A DNA stretch of 64,000 nt, taken from positions 166,286 through 230,285 of the forward strand of contig NZ_BBUL01000092.1 in the NCBI RefSeq assembly GCF_000953825.1, read 5' to 3'. This document shows positions 54,402 through 64,000 of this stretch, piece after piece. Each line of letters begins with the position of its first letter. Position 1 is the first letter of the stretch. Source of the DNA: Cellvibrio sp. OA-2007 (GTDB lineage Bacteria > Pseudomonadota > Gammaproteobacteria > Pseudomonadales > Cellvibrionaceae). The notes under the pieces were generated by a model that was not told the origin of the DNA, did not search any database, and worked only from the letters and a program-made list of their open reading frames with translations. The position numbers were made by a program, and so were the translations under genes.

Positions 54402-55115
54402 ATGATTTCAATCCCTTGGTTAAACCCTGACAGCTATGATTTTCCCGATCCAGCCAATGCGCTGGATGACCCAGAAGGGTTATTGGCCGTAGGGGGAGAT
54501 TTATCGCCAGAGCGAATTCTGGCAGCTTATCATCGCGGAATATTCCCCTGGTTTAATAAAGGCGACCCCATTTTGTGGTGGAGCCCCAGCCCGCGCACCG
54601 TGATATTTCCTGATCAACTTCATATTTCCAAAAGCCTGCGCAAAGCCCTGCGCCAAGGTATTTATCGCGTGACCTTTGACCAGTGTTTCAGCGCAGTAAT
54701 GAGATCTTGCGCTGCGCCGCGCACCTATGCCAACGAAACATGGATCAGTGAAGACATAATTGCCGGTTACTCTGCCCTGCATGAACGCGGTTTTGCGCAC
54801 TCGGTTGAGGTCTGGCGTGGTGATGAACTGGTGGGCGGACTTTACGGTATAGCACTGGGTAAAATATTTTTTGGTGAATCCATGTTCAGCCGCGCTGACA
54901 ATGCCTCTAAAGTCGGTTTTGCCCATTTAGTGCGACAACTGCGCGAGTGGGAGTTCCAACTGATCGACTGCCAAGTCGCAAACGATCATTTGTTTAGTTT
55001 GGGAGCTGTTGAAATCCCCCGTGAAGAATTCCAGCAAATGCTGATAGACTTTACCGATAGGCCCAGTGCGAATGTGTTGCCTTGGTCAACACTGGCTGTC
55101 GCTGCTTGGGAATAA
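54402..55115 (+). CDS. aat: Leucyl/phenylalanyl-tRNA-protein transferase
   Basis: 237 residues. It transfers Leu or Phe from tRNA to proteins with N-terminal Lys or Arg, making N-degrons for ClpS. Conserved pieces are the [23 protein letters not shown]-terminal region, [59 protein letters not shown] and LIDCQV. It is followed 21 bp later by bpt, another N-degron transferase. Confidence 0.96.
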   Translation: MISIPWLNPDSYDFPDPANALDDPEGLLAVGGDLSPERILAAYHRGIFPWFNKGDPILWWSPSPRTVIFPDQLHISKSLRKALRQGIYRVTFDQCFSAVMRSCAAPRTYANETWISEDIIAGYSALHERGFAHSVEVWRGDELVGGLYGIALGKIFFGESMFSRADNASKVGFAHLVRQLREWEFQLIDCQVANDHLFSLGAVEIPREEFQQMLIDFTDRPSANVLPWSTLAVAAWE

Positions 55116-55136
55116 CTGGAATTACGCGAGGCAATC

Positions 55137-55844
55137 ATGTCTGACCTCTCCACTCTCAAGCTGTTTGCGACCCAACCTCATCCCTGCAGCTATCTTGATG
55201 GTCAGGAGGCAACTACCGTTTTTGTCGATCCAGAAGCCAAAATAGATCCAACACTCTATACCCAGTTGTCGCAATTGGGCTTTCGGCGCAGCGGCGCGCA
55301 CTTGTATCGCCCACAGTGCCTGCGCTGCCAAGCTTGCGTGTCCTGCCGAATCCCTGTCAATCTGTTTAAACCTAATCGCACCCAACGCCGCTGTTTGCAG
55401 CGTAATCGCGACTTATCACTGCATGTTAATCACACTATCAACACTCTCGAACACTACAACCTTTACTCTCGCTATATCGAAAGCCGCCACCAAGATGGCG
55501 ATATGTACCCCCCATCTGAAGATCAGTACAAGGCATTTCTCACTAGCGAGTGGGGTATCACCCAATTTATTGAATTTCGTCTCGACGGGCGCCTGATTGG
55601 AGTATCGGTCTGCGACCAGTTAGGTGATGGACTTTCGGCGGTATACACCTTTTATGATGCCACCGAAGAAAGCCGCAGCCTGGGTAAATTCGCCATACTC
55701 GCTCAAATTGAAAAAGCGCGGAGCCTGGGGCTTGATTACTTGTATCTTGGCTATTGGATTAAAGAATGTGAAAAGATGAACTATAAAATCCAGTATCGCC
55801 CACTAGAGTTGCTGGTGAACCGTCGCTGGATGCGAGTCAACTGA
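55137..55844 (+). CDS. bpt: Aspartate/glutamate leucyltransferase (Bpt)
   Basis: 235 residues of the ATE1-like bacterial branch. The N-terminal Cys motif CSYLDGQEA and [11 protein letters not shown], then [14 protein letters not shown] and [12 protein letters not shown], match Bpt. It adds Leu to proteins with N-terminal Asp or Glu. Together with aat it forms a two-gene operon producing substrates for ClpS, encoded 3 kb downstream. Confidence 0.95.
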   Translation: MSDLSTLKLFATQPHPCSYLDGQEATTVFVDPEAKIDPTLYTQLSQLGFRRSGAHLYRPQCLRCQACVSCRIPVNLFKPNRTQRRCLQRNRDLSLHVNHTINTLEHYNLYSRYIESRHQDGDMYPPSEDQYKAFLTSEWGITQFIEFRLDGRLIGVSVCDQLGDGLSAVYTFYDATEESRSLGKFAILAQIEKARSLGLDYLYLGYWIKECEKMNYKIQYRPLELLVNRRWMRVN

Positions 55845-56033
55845 ATAGACCACCCCCAACTTGCGCAGATTTACAGCGAATCAAAGGGATAAATTGCAGC
55901 AAACGTCGCTTTTCCTCCCTTTCCCCTTGGCGCCGCTGGTTAATTAAGGCACAATTCACGCCTATTTTTTTACCCCCATCCTACCGCCCCGCGCGCTGGA
56001 TCAGACTTGTTGAAAACCTGAGGAAACTGCCGC

Positions 56034-56252
56034 ATGGCAAAAGACGATTGCATTGAATTTGATGGCGAAGTGGTTGATACCCTGCCCAACACCACCTTCC
56101 GCGTAAAACTGGAGAATGGACATGTGGTGATTGCCCACATTTCCGGCAAGATGCGTAAAAACTACATCCGCATTTTGACAGGCGACAAGGTTAAGGTTGA
56201 GATGACTCCCTATGACCTGAGCAAAGGCCGTATCACTTATCGCGCACGTTAA
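56034..56252 (+). CDS. infA: Translation initiation factor IF-1
   Basis: 72 residues with the S1/OB fold of IF-1: [20 protein letters not shown], then [19 protein letters not shown] and [10 protein letters not shown]. It helps place initiator tRNA in the ribosomal P site. The preceding 190 bp probably hold its own promoter and leader. A strong bidirectional terminator follows. Confidence 0.98.
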   Translation: MAKDDCIEFDGEVVDTLPNTTFRVKLENGHVVIAHISGKMRKNYIRILTGDKVKVEMTPYDLSKGRITYRAR

Positions 56253-56275
56253 TCGCATCAATTAACGTTTTGCAT

Positions 56276-56313
56276 AAAAACAAAAAGCCGCACATGTGCG
56301 GCTTTTTGTTTTT
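56276..56313. terminator. Bidirectional terminator between infA and clpA
   Basis: AAAAACAAAAAGCCGCAC and GTGCGGCTTTTTGTTTTT form a long perfect stem around a two-base centre, with A/T tracts built in on both sides. It serves both convergent genes. Confidence 0.95.
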
Positions 56314-56345
56314 CGGGTGATTATTCACCTATTCACATTGAAACC

Positions 56346-58643
56346 CTAGGCAGGTTGCGCATGCTTGGGTTTGGCCTTTACATCGATAATCAACTTATCT
56401 TCTGCCGCATCCACATCCACATCAACAGTACCGCCACCATGAGAAAGTGATCCAAACAGGATTTCCTCAGCTAATGGTTTTTTCAGTTTGTCCTGAATTA
56501 AGCGCGCCATCGGGCGAGCCCCCATTTTCACATCGTAACCATGAATAGCGAGCCATTCGCGCGCTTCATCACTAATCTCCAAGGTGACGTGTTTATCATC
56601 CAACTGGGTTTGTAACTCCATCAGGAATTTATCAACCACAGTTTTGATGGTGTTGAGTGTCAGCGAAGCAAATTGAACAATTGCATCCAAGCGATTGCGG
56701 AACTCAGGCGTGAACATCTTCTTGATTGCTTCCATACCATCGGTGGTGTGATCCTGATGGGTAAAGCCGATAGAGGCACGACTCATCACTTCCGCACCTG
56801 CGTTGGTGGTCATAATCAAGATCACATTGCGGAAGTCGGCTTTGCGGCCGTTATTATCCGTCAAGCTACCGTGATCCATTACTTGCAACAGCAAGTTGAA
56901 TACCTCGGGATGCGCCTTTTCAATTTCATCCAGCAATAGCACACAATGCGGTTGTTTAGTGATGGCATCGGTCAACAAACCACCCTGATCAAAACCTACA
57001 TAACCCGGTGGTGCACCAATTAAACGGGATACGGTATGACGCTCCATGTATTCGGACATATCAAAACGAATTAACTCCATGCCCATGCAAGACGCAAGCT
57101 GGCGACAAACTTCGGTTTTACCAACACCAGTCGGGCCTGCAAACAAGAAAGAGCCAATTGGTTTTTCGGCCGACCCCAAACCAGCGCGCGACAACTTGAT
57201 CGCAGTGGCAAGGGTATCTATCGCTTCGTCTTGACCAAACACGGTCATTTTCAAATTCTGATCCAGCTTGCGCAATTGCTCTTTATCAGAAGACGAGACA
57301 CTTTTTGGTGGAATGCGCGCAATTTTGGCGACGACATTTTCTACATCTGTCACACCAATGGTTTTCTTGCGTTTGCTCGGTGTTTGTAACTGTTGATAAG
57401 CACCCGCCTCATCAATCACATCAATCGCTTTATCGGGCAAGAAGCGATCATTGATATAGCGTTCGGCCAATTCCGCGGCCGCCCGCAAAGCAGCATCGGT
57501 GTAACGCAAATTGTGATGCTTCTCAAAACGACTCTTGAGCCCTTTTAAGATTTGATAAGTCTCTTCCACCGTTGGCTCATTAACATCCACTTTTTGGAAG
57601 CGACGAGACAACGCGCGGTCTTTATCAAAAATACCGCGATACTCTTGATAGGTTGTTGAACCCATGCAGCGAATTTCGCCAGATGACAACAATGGCTTTA
57701 ATAGATTAGATGCATCCATCACACCACCGGACGCTGCACCGGCACCAATGATGGTGTGAATCTCATCGATAAATAGAATGGAATTTTTTTGTTTCTTTAA
57801 TTCGTTGAGCAAACTTTTGAAGCGTTTTTCAAAGTCACCGCGATATTTGGTGCCCGCTAACAACGCCCCCATATCCAAGGAGTAGACCACACTATCCGCC
57901 AAAGTTTCAGGCACATCACCATCCACAATACGTTTAGCAAGCCCCTCTGCAATCGCCGTTTTACCAACGCCTGACTCACCCACCAACAGCGGATTATTTT
58001 TACGGCGGCGCGACAAAATTTGACAGACGCGCTCCACTTCAAACTCGCGCCCAACAAGCGGATCAATGCGCCCTTGCATCGCCGCTTCATTCAAGTTTGC
58101 GGCAAAATTTTCCAACGGACTTTGTGAAGCGGATTCGCCTGTCGCTGCATCTTCGTCCTGATTTTCCGGCGCAGAGTGATGATCGTGACCGTGATCAGTT
58201 TGACCAGACACTTTGTGAATACCGTGGGTGATGTAATTCACCACATCGATTCGCGCAATACTTTGTTGTTTAAGATAATAAACTGCTTGGCTTTCCTGTT
58301 CGCTAAAAATAGCAACTAATACATTGGCGCCAGTGACTTCTTGTTTACCGGAAGATTGCACATGGAACACAGCGCGCTGTAATACACGCTGGAATCCCAG
58401 TGTTGGCTGAGTCTCGCGCTCGGAATCGTTTTCGGGGATAAGTGGGGTTGTAGAATCGACAAACTCGATCAACTCTTTTCGCAAACTCATTAAATCGGCA
58501 CCGCAAGCGCGCAATACATTCGCAGCAGAATCATTGTCGATGAGCGCCAACAATAAATGCTCTACCGTCATAAATTCATGGCGCTTGGAACGCGCACCTT
58601 TGAAAGCAAGATTTAAAGTTACTTCAAGATCTTTACTTAACAT
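56346..58643 (-). CDS. clpA: ATP-dependent Clp protease ATPase subunit ClpA
   Basis: 765 residues. Domains: Clp-N repeats (about 1-140, [20 protein letters not shown]), D1 AAA+ module (Walker A GESGVGKT near 215) and D2 AAA+ module (Walker [10 protein letters not shown] near 500). It carries the IGL-type ClpP-docking loop region and a Gly/acidic C-terminal tail. It unfolds ClpS-delivered and other substrates for ClpP. Start at 58643 fits the family; the upstream five codons lack support. It is downstream of clpS, probably co-transcribed across the 106-bp gap. Confidence 0.97.
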   Translation of the reverse strand: MLSKDLEVTLNLAFKGARSKRHEFMTVEHLLLALIDNDSAANVLRACGADLMSLRKELIEFVDSTTPLIPENDSERETQPTLGFQRVLQRAVFHVQSSGKQEVTGANVLVAIFSEQESQAVYYLKQQSIARIDVVNYITHGIHKVSGQTDHGHDHHSAPENQDEDAATGESASQSPLENFAANLNEAAMQGRIDPLVGREFEVERVCQILSRRRKNNPLLVGESGVGKTAIAEGLAKRIVDGDVPETLADSVVYSLDMGALLAGTKYRGDFEKRFKSLLNELKKQKNSILFIDEIHTIIGAGAASGGVMDASNLLKPLLSSGEIRCMGSTTYQEYRGIFDKDRALSRRFQKVDVNEPTVEETYQILKGLKSRFEKHHNLRYTDAALRAAAELAERYINDRFLPDKAIDVIDEAGAYQQLQTPSKRKKTIGVTDVENVVAKIARIPPKSVSSSDKEQLRKLDQNLKMTVFGQDEAIDTLATAIKLSRAGLGSAEKPIGSFLFAGPTGVGKTEVCRQLASCMGMELIRFDMSEYMERHTVSRLIGAPPGYVGFDQGGLLTDAITKQPHCVLLLDEIEKAHPEVFNLLLQVMDHGSLTDNNGRKADFRNVILIMTTNAGAEVMSRASIGFTHQDHTTDGMEAIKKMFTPEFRNRLDAIVQFASLTLNTIKTVVDKFLMELQTQLDDKHVTLEISDEAREWLAIHGYDVKMGARPMARLIQDKLKKPLAEEILFGSLSHGGGTVDVDVDAAEDKLIIDVKAKPKHAQPA

Positions 58644-58749
58644 CGCGCTTACCCTCATCTAACCAACAAATTTAAAATCTACTTTTACTGCTCAGCCTTA
58701 TCTAAACCGTAGCTAACTGAACCAGATCTGAATGCTTTGGCAAAGTCAC

Positions 58750-59121
58750 TCATTCTCCATCGTCAACCGCTTCGATTTCGCACAGCAGCGGATGCTGATT
58801 CTCTCTTGCATATTGATTCACTTGCGCCGCTTTTGTTTCAGCTATATCACGAGTATAGATGCCACAAACAGCTTTGCCTTGAACATGTACCGTTAACATG
58901 ATTTGGGTAGCTTTTTCGCGCGACATGGAAAAAAACACTTCCAGTATTTCCACCACAAAATCCATCGGTGTGTAGTCGTCATTCAACAACATCACCTTGT
59001 ACATAGGTGGCCGCTTTAGCTTTGGCTTGGACGTTAAAACGGCAAGGCCACCATCTGAGTCATCGGCAAACTTATCGTCGTCTTTAGCTAAGGTTAGTTG
59101 AAGGTTTTGGAGATTGCCCAT
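58750..59121 (-). CDS. clpS: ClpS adaptor (N-recognin)
   Basis: 123 residues with a flexible ~35-residue N-terminal extension and the ClpS core. Substrate-binding residues are visible: N-D-D in [15 protein letters not shown] and His in [20 protein letters not shown] C-terminus ([13 protein letters not shown]). It binds proteins with N-terminal Leu, Phe, Tyr or Trp and hands them to ClpA. Divergent from cspD, as in E. coli. Confidence 0.97.
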   Translation of the reverse strand: MGNLQNLQLTLAKDDDKFADDSDGGLAVLTSKPKLKRPPMYKVMLLNDDYTPMDFVVEILEVFFSMSREKATQIMLTVHVQGKAVCGIYTRDIAETKAAQVNQYARENQHPLLCEIEAVDDGE

Positions 59122-59426
59122 AGAGATTCAATACAAATTAAAAATGATTAGTCGTTCGAAAGTATTGTAACTCATCGGCATAACAAGCCCTAATGGAGTC
59201 TAATACGGATAAATGCTTGACTTTGGGTCAATTGTTGGATAAAAAAAGAGCACAGCTGCACACAAATGCGGCACATAGTTCAAATAAAAGCACCAAAACT
59301 CAAATAACGACGCTCATTGTTACGAAACTGATATCTCGTCCAACCCCAAGCAAGTGCTGTACTTGGGACAATAATAACGACAGTGATGTTTTTCAAGGGC
59401 ATCACTTGGGCAGAAGGACTCCAATC
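59122..59426 (+). other. clpS-cspD divergent intergenic region
   Basis: This 305-bp gap holds both promoters and a probable long cspD leader. A CCCAAG (59345-59350) / CTTGGG (59362-59367) inverted repeat could form a small hairpin in the leader. The cspD frame is open upstream to 59193 but that part has no cold-shock homology. Confidence 0.5.
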
Positions 59427-59681
59427 ATGCCAACAGGCACAGTTAAATGGTTCAATAATGCAAAAGGTTACGGCTTTATCCTTGCGGATGAAGGCGGTGA
59501 AGATCTATTTGCACACTATTCCGCCATCACAATGGAGGGCTATAAAACCCTCAAGGCTGGCCAACAGGTAACATTTGATGTTACCAAGGGCGATAAAGGG
59601 CTACACGCGGTGAATATCGCTGCCCCCGCCAATGAAGGCAATGTGGATCACAGCAACCGAAAGAGCGCAGTTCCAGCCTAG
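59427..59681 (+). CDS. cspD: Cold-shock-domain protein CspD
   Basis: 84 residues: one cold-shock domain (1-68) with RNP-like motifs KGYGFI and DLFAHYSAI, starting MPTGTVKWFNNAKGYGFI, then a short polar tail. CspD binds single-stranded nucleic acid and in E. coli inhibits replication in stationary phase. The clpS-cspD neighbourhood supports CspD rather than a cold-induced CspA. ATG at 59427 has AGAAGGA nine bases upstream. Confidence 0.92.
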   Translation: MPTGTVKWFNNAKGYGFILADEGGEDLFAHYSAITMEGYKTLKAGQQVTFDVTKGDKGLHAVNIAAPANEGNVDHSNRKSAVPA

Positions 59682-59704
59682 GTTTGGCGCAAAAAGCCCC
59701 CAAT

Positions 59705-59740
59705 AAAAAAGCCCCTCGTATTACTACGAGGGGCTTTTAG
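59705..59740. terminator. Bidirectional terminator between cspD and icd
   Basis: AAAAAAGCCCCTCGTA and TACGAGGGGCTTTT form a strong stem with a TTAC loop between convergent genes. Confidence 0.93.
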
Positions 59741-59762
59741 TGCTTTCGGTATCGAGGAAGCC

Positions 59763-61988
<2,226 letters not shown>

Positions 61989-62216
61989 TTAAAGATGGCT
62001 CCATCAATTCATGCGGCTCGGCCTTGTGAGCTCTACCATTAACGATATGAAAATTTAGAAAAAGAGCCCCGCCACAGGGAACTGCCCCTTGCCAGAGCGC
62101 GGGCGATTCTACACCTCTACACAGGTTTATGCATGGTTTAGTTGCTATGGCATCCGCATCAATCTCAGCTAGAATCCGCTTTTTCCCTGCATCATCACTT
62201 GGCTCTAGCGATATTT

Positions 62217-63014
62217 ATGGCTTCTCTGATTCTTTTTAACAAACCATTTGGCGTACTTTCCCAGTTTACCGATGGCGAAGGTCGCCCGACTTTAAAAGAC
62301 TATATCAAGGTTCCCCATGTGTACCCTGCCGGGCGTCTGGATCACGATTCAGAGGGCTTATTACTGCTCACCGATGATGGCGACCTACAACATCACATAA
62401 GCCATCCAGCACACAAACAACCAAAAACCTATTGGGTACAAGTTGAAGGAGCGCCGAACAGCTACGCCCTAACCAAATTACGCCAGGGTGTTGAGCTGAA
62501 CGATGGCATGACCCAACCGGCGGAAGTACGCCTGATTCCAACTCCCAAGCTCTGGGAACGCGTACCGCCTATTCGCGAACGCGCCAATATTCCTACGCAA
62601 TGGATGGAGATAATTATTACTGAGGGGCGCAACCGTCAGGTGCGCCGCATGACTGCCGCTGTTGGTCACCCGACCCTGCGCTTGGTGCGCGTAAAGATTG
62701 GCAATTGGACCCTGGAGGGAATAGAACAGGGGAAATACAAAACCGAAACGGTGCAACCACCTAAATCAAATACTGGCAGTGCGCGCAATAAAAACAGCCG
62801 TTCACAGCACAAGCCTGCAAGCAAAACGGCAAAGACTAATCCAGCGAAAGCCAACTCGGCCGATAGCAATAAAACTGGCGCTGCGAAAAGCAAAAGCACG
62901 CAACCCAATGCGCGGCCGACGACAGCGAACAAACCCAGACCGACAACAAAACCCGCTACCAAAACACTGGTGATTCAAAAATCAAAGCCCAAACGAATCA
63001 TTAATCCTGACTAA
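62217..63014 (+). CDS. rluE: 23S rRNA pseudouridine synthase RluE with long basic tail
   Basis: 265 residues. Residues 1-180 match RluE (pseudouridine 2457 of 23S rRNA): [20 protein letters not shown], catalytic Asp in [38 protein letters not shown]. There is no S4 domain, as in RluE. The last ~80 residues form a low-complexity tail rich in Lys, Ser, Thr, Pro and Asn, absent from the E. coli protein and likely disordered RNA-binding sequence. ATG at 62217 is chosen because homology begins there; the 25 codons upstream lack it. Confidence 0.93.
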   Translation: MASLILFNKPFGVLSQFTDGEGRPTLKDYIKVPHVYPAGRLDHDSEGLLLLTDDGDLQHHISHPAHKQPKTYWVQVEGAPNSYALTKLRQGVELNDGMTQPAEVRLIPTPKLWERVPPIRERANIPTQWMEIIITEGRNRQVRRMTAAVGHPTLRLVRVKIGNWTLEGIEQGKYKTETVQPPKSNTGSARNKNSRSQHKPASKTAKTNPAKANSADSNKTGAAKSKSTQPNARPTTANKPRPTTKPATKTLVIQKSKPKRIINPD

Positions 63015-63026
63015 TTGTTTTACCTG

Positions 63027-63056
63027 AAAAAAATAAGGCGCCCTAGAGCGCCTTAT
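63027..63056. terminator. Terminator between rluE and HD-GYP genes
   Basis: ATAAGGCGC and GCGCCTTAT form a 9-bp stem with a CCTAGA loop. The A-run to the left makes it a good terminator for the minus-strand gene, and it may also act on rluE. Confidence 0.75.
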
Positions 63057-63073
63057 CTGTTGATAACAAAAAA

Positions 63074-64000
63074 TCAACCGTATGAAAATGCCAAGCCCTT
63101 CTCGCGATATTCACGTATGCGAATGCCATAACTGCCATCACAGAGCGCACGTTTAATCAAAAAGCTCTTATCCAAAGTCTTTTGTTCGATTTCGTTCAAA
63201 TTGACAATTTGTTCTTTTTCAAGCGGTCGGTTTAAATCTTTTACCACAATGATTTTGGGTAGATGGCGATAGCGGTGATTAGACTCCAACACTATGCCCA
63301 CCAAGCCATTCACCAATTCGACAATACTGCCCGGTGGATATAAACCAACGCACTTGATAAATTCAAGCGCAAGACGCTCGTCAAAATGAGTGCCGCGATC
63401 TTGAAAGATACGCTTAAGCGCATCGGTACTGGGAATTGCGCGGGAGTAGCAGCGATCGCCAGTCATTGCATCGTAGGCATCAACAATACTAACAATTCGC
63501 GCAAAATCAGAAATACCAGCCGCCTTTAATTTGCGCGGATAGCCTGTGCCATCAACACGCTCATGATGGCTGTAGGCGACATCGACGGTAGAGTTTGGCA
63601 CACCGGGCGATGACATTAACAAATTACGCCCGTGCACAGTGTGGGCTTTAATCATGCTAAATTCTTTATCGCTCAACGGATCGGATTTATTCAGCACATT
63701 TTGCGGCACACGCATTTTGCCTACATCATGCAACAAACCACATAAACCTAGTTTTTCCAGCTCCGGCTCGCTCATGCCCAAATGGCGGCCAAACGCAATC
63801 GCCAGAATACAAACATTCAAACAGTGCTCTGCGGTGTATTCATCCTCGTTGCGCATGCGCGACATCCAGATAAGTGCATCGGCATTGCGCAAAATACTAC
63901 CGACGCAATCTTTAACTGTCGCCTTTGCCTGCTCAGTGTTCACCCCCCCCCCCAGACGCACATCATCAAGTAGGGTTTTAGTGAGTTTTTTTGCTTCGCG
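63074..64000 (-). CDS. HD-GYP domain c-di-GMP phosphodiesterase (5' partial)
   Basis: The frame is open to the window's right edge, so the N-terminus, probably a DUF3391 domain, is missing. The visible part carries the HD-GYP domain: E-H-C-L-N-V-C, LLHDVGKMRVPQ, HHERVDGTGYPRKL and VDAYDAMTGDR, with the metal ligands intact. It most likely hydrolyses cyclic di-GMP and so affects motility or biofilm. The residues before the domain (KKLTKTLLDDVRLGGGVNTE) match the linker seen in DUF3391-HD-GYP proteins. The three glycines are encoded by an 11-G run, a candidate slippage site. Confidence 0.92.
   Translation of the reverse strand, partial: REAKKLTKTLLDDVRLGGGVNTEQAKATVKDCVGSILRNADALIWMSRMRNEDEYTAEHCLNVCILAIAFGRHLGMSEPELEKLGLCGLLHDVGKMRVPQNVLNKSDPLSDKEFSMIKAHTVHGRNLLMSSPGVPNSTVDVAYSHHERVDGTGYPRKLKAAGISDFARIVSIVDAYDAMTGDRCYSRAIPSTDALKRIFQDRGTHFDERLALEFIKCVGLYPPGSIVELVNGLVGIVLESNHRYRHLPKIIVVKDLNRPLEKEQIVNLNEIEQKTLDKSFLIKRALCDGSYGIRIREYREKGLAFSYG
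63943..63953 (-). repeat. Homopolymer of 11 G in coding sequence
   Basis: Eleven consecutive C on the plus strand (G on the coding strand) encode Gly-Gly-Gly within the HD-GYP gene. As read here the frame is intact across the tract. Gain or loss of one base would truncate the protein before its catalytic domain. Confidence 0.8.

Noticed and set aside
59193..59426. Upstream in-frame extension of cspD (78 codons)
   Set aside because: No cold-shock homology and no leader character; the ATG at 59427 has the ribosome site and matches the family start.

Overview
The window is a chromosomal segment of a gammaproteobacterium, most likely Cellvibrio or a close relative in Cellvibrionaceae. The strongest hint is a secreted GH5 glycoside hydrolase with CBM2 and CBM10 modules joined by long poly-serine linkers. 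Supporting hints are the Pseudomonas/Cellvibrio-type neighbourhood aat-bpt-infA-clpA-clpS-cspD-icd, a monomeric NADP-isocitrate dehydrogenase, and moderate GC content. The taxonomic call is inference from gene content, not from a marker gene. I saw no rRNA, tRNA, CRISPR array, prophage or insertion sequence.

Layout. 1-4.4 kb: the end of a PepSY-type membrane protein, a toxin-antitoxin scar, and a histidine-rich TonB-dependent receptor behind a near-perfect Zur box (zinc uptake). 4.5-10.7 kb: an exosortase-associated acyltransferase, gamma-glutamyltransferase, a DPP7-type S46 peptidase and a CNNM/CorC transporter. 10.8-12.7 kb: tonB-exbB-exbD behind a Fur box. 12.8-19.7 kb: a Cys-rich microprotein, MATE pump, GST/TetR divergon, MocR/flavoprotein divergon, REP-like hairpins and a CaCA antiporter. 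19.8-26.2 kb: GH5 enzyme, CE4 deacetylase, lipid kinase, DUF2383-like protein, rlmE, and a PIN/RHH toxin-antitoxin pair with a clear inverted-repeat operator.

26.2-40.9 kb is the most notable region: one Fur-boxed, co-directional transcription unit of nine genes. In order these are a TonB-dependent receptor, a DUF4198 protein, isochorismate synthase, DHB-AMP ligase, isochorismatase-ArCP, a C-A-PCP-reductase NRPS, a siderophore-interacting reductase, DHB dehydrogenase and a class III aminotransferase. This is the gene set of myxochelin biosynthesis (MxcD/E/F/G/B/C/L). The expected product is a bis-catecholate built on reductively released lysine, with the aminotransferase giving the amine (myxochelin B type). 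TonB-ExbB-ExbD at 11 kb would energise its uptake.

41-54 kb: a phytase-like lipoprotein, an FAD oxidoreductase, a SpoU methylase overlapping an alpha/beta hydrolase with an unusual C-terminal extension, an AT-rich esterase gene, a methyltransferase and the prkA-yeaH-spoVR stress module. 54.4-64 kb: aat, bpt, infA, clpA, clpS and cspD (nearly the whole bacterial N-degron pathway beside IF-1), then icd, rluE with a long basic tail, and an HD-GYP gene that runs off the window and carries an 11-G tract in its coding sequence.
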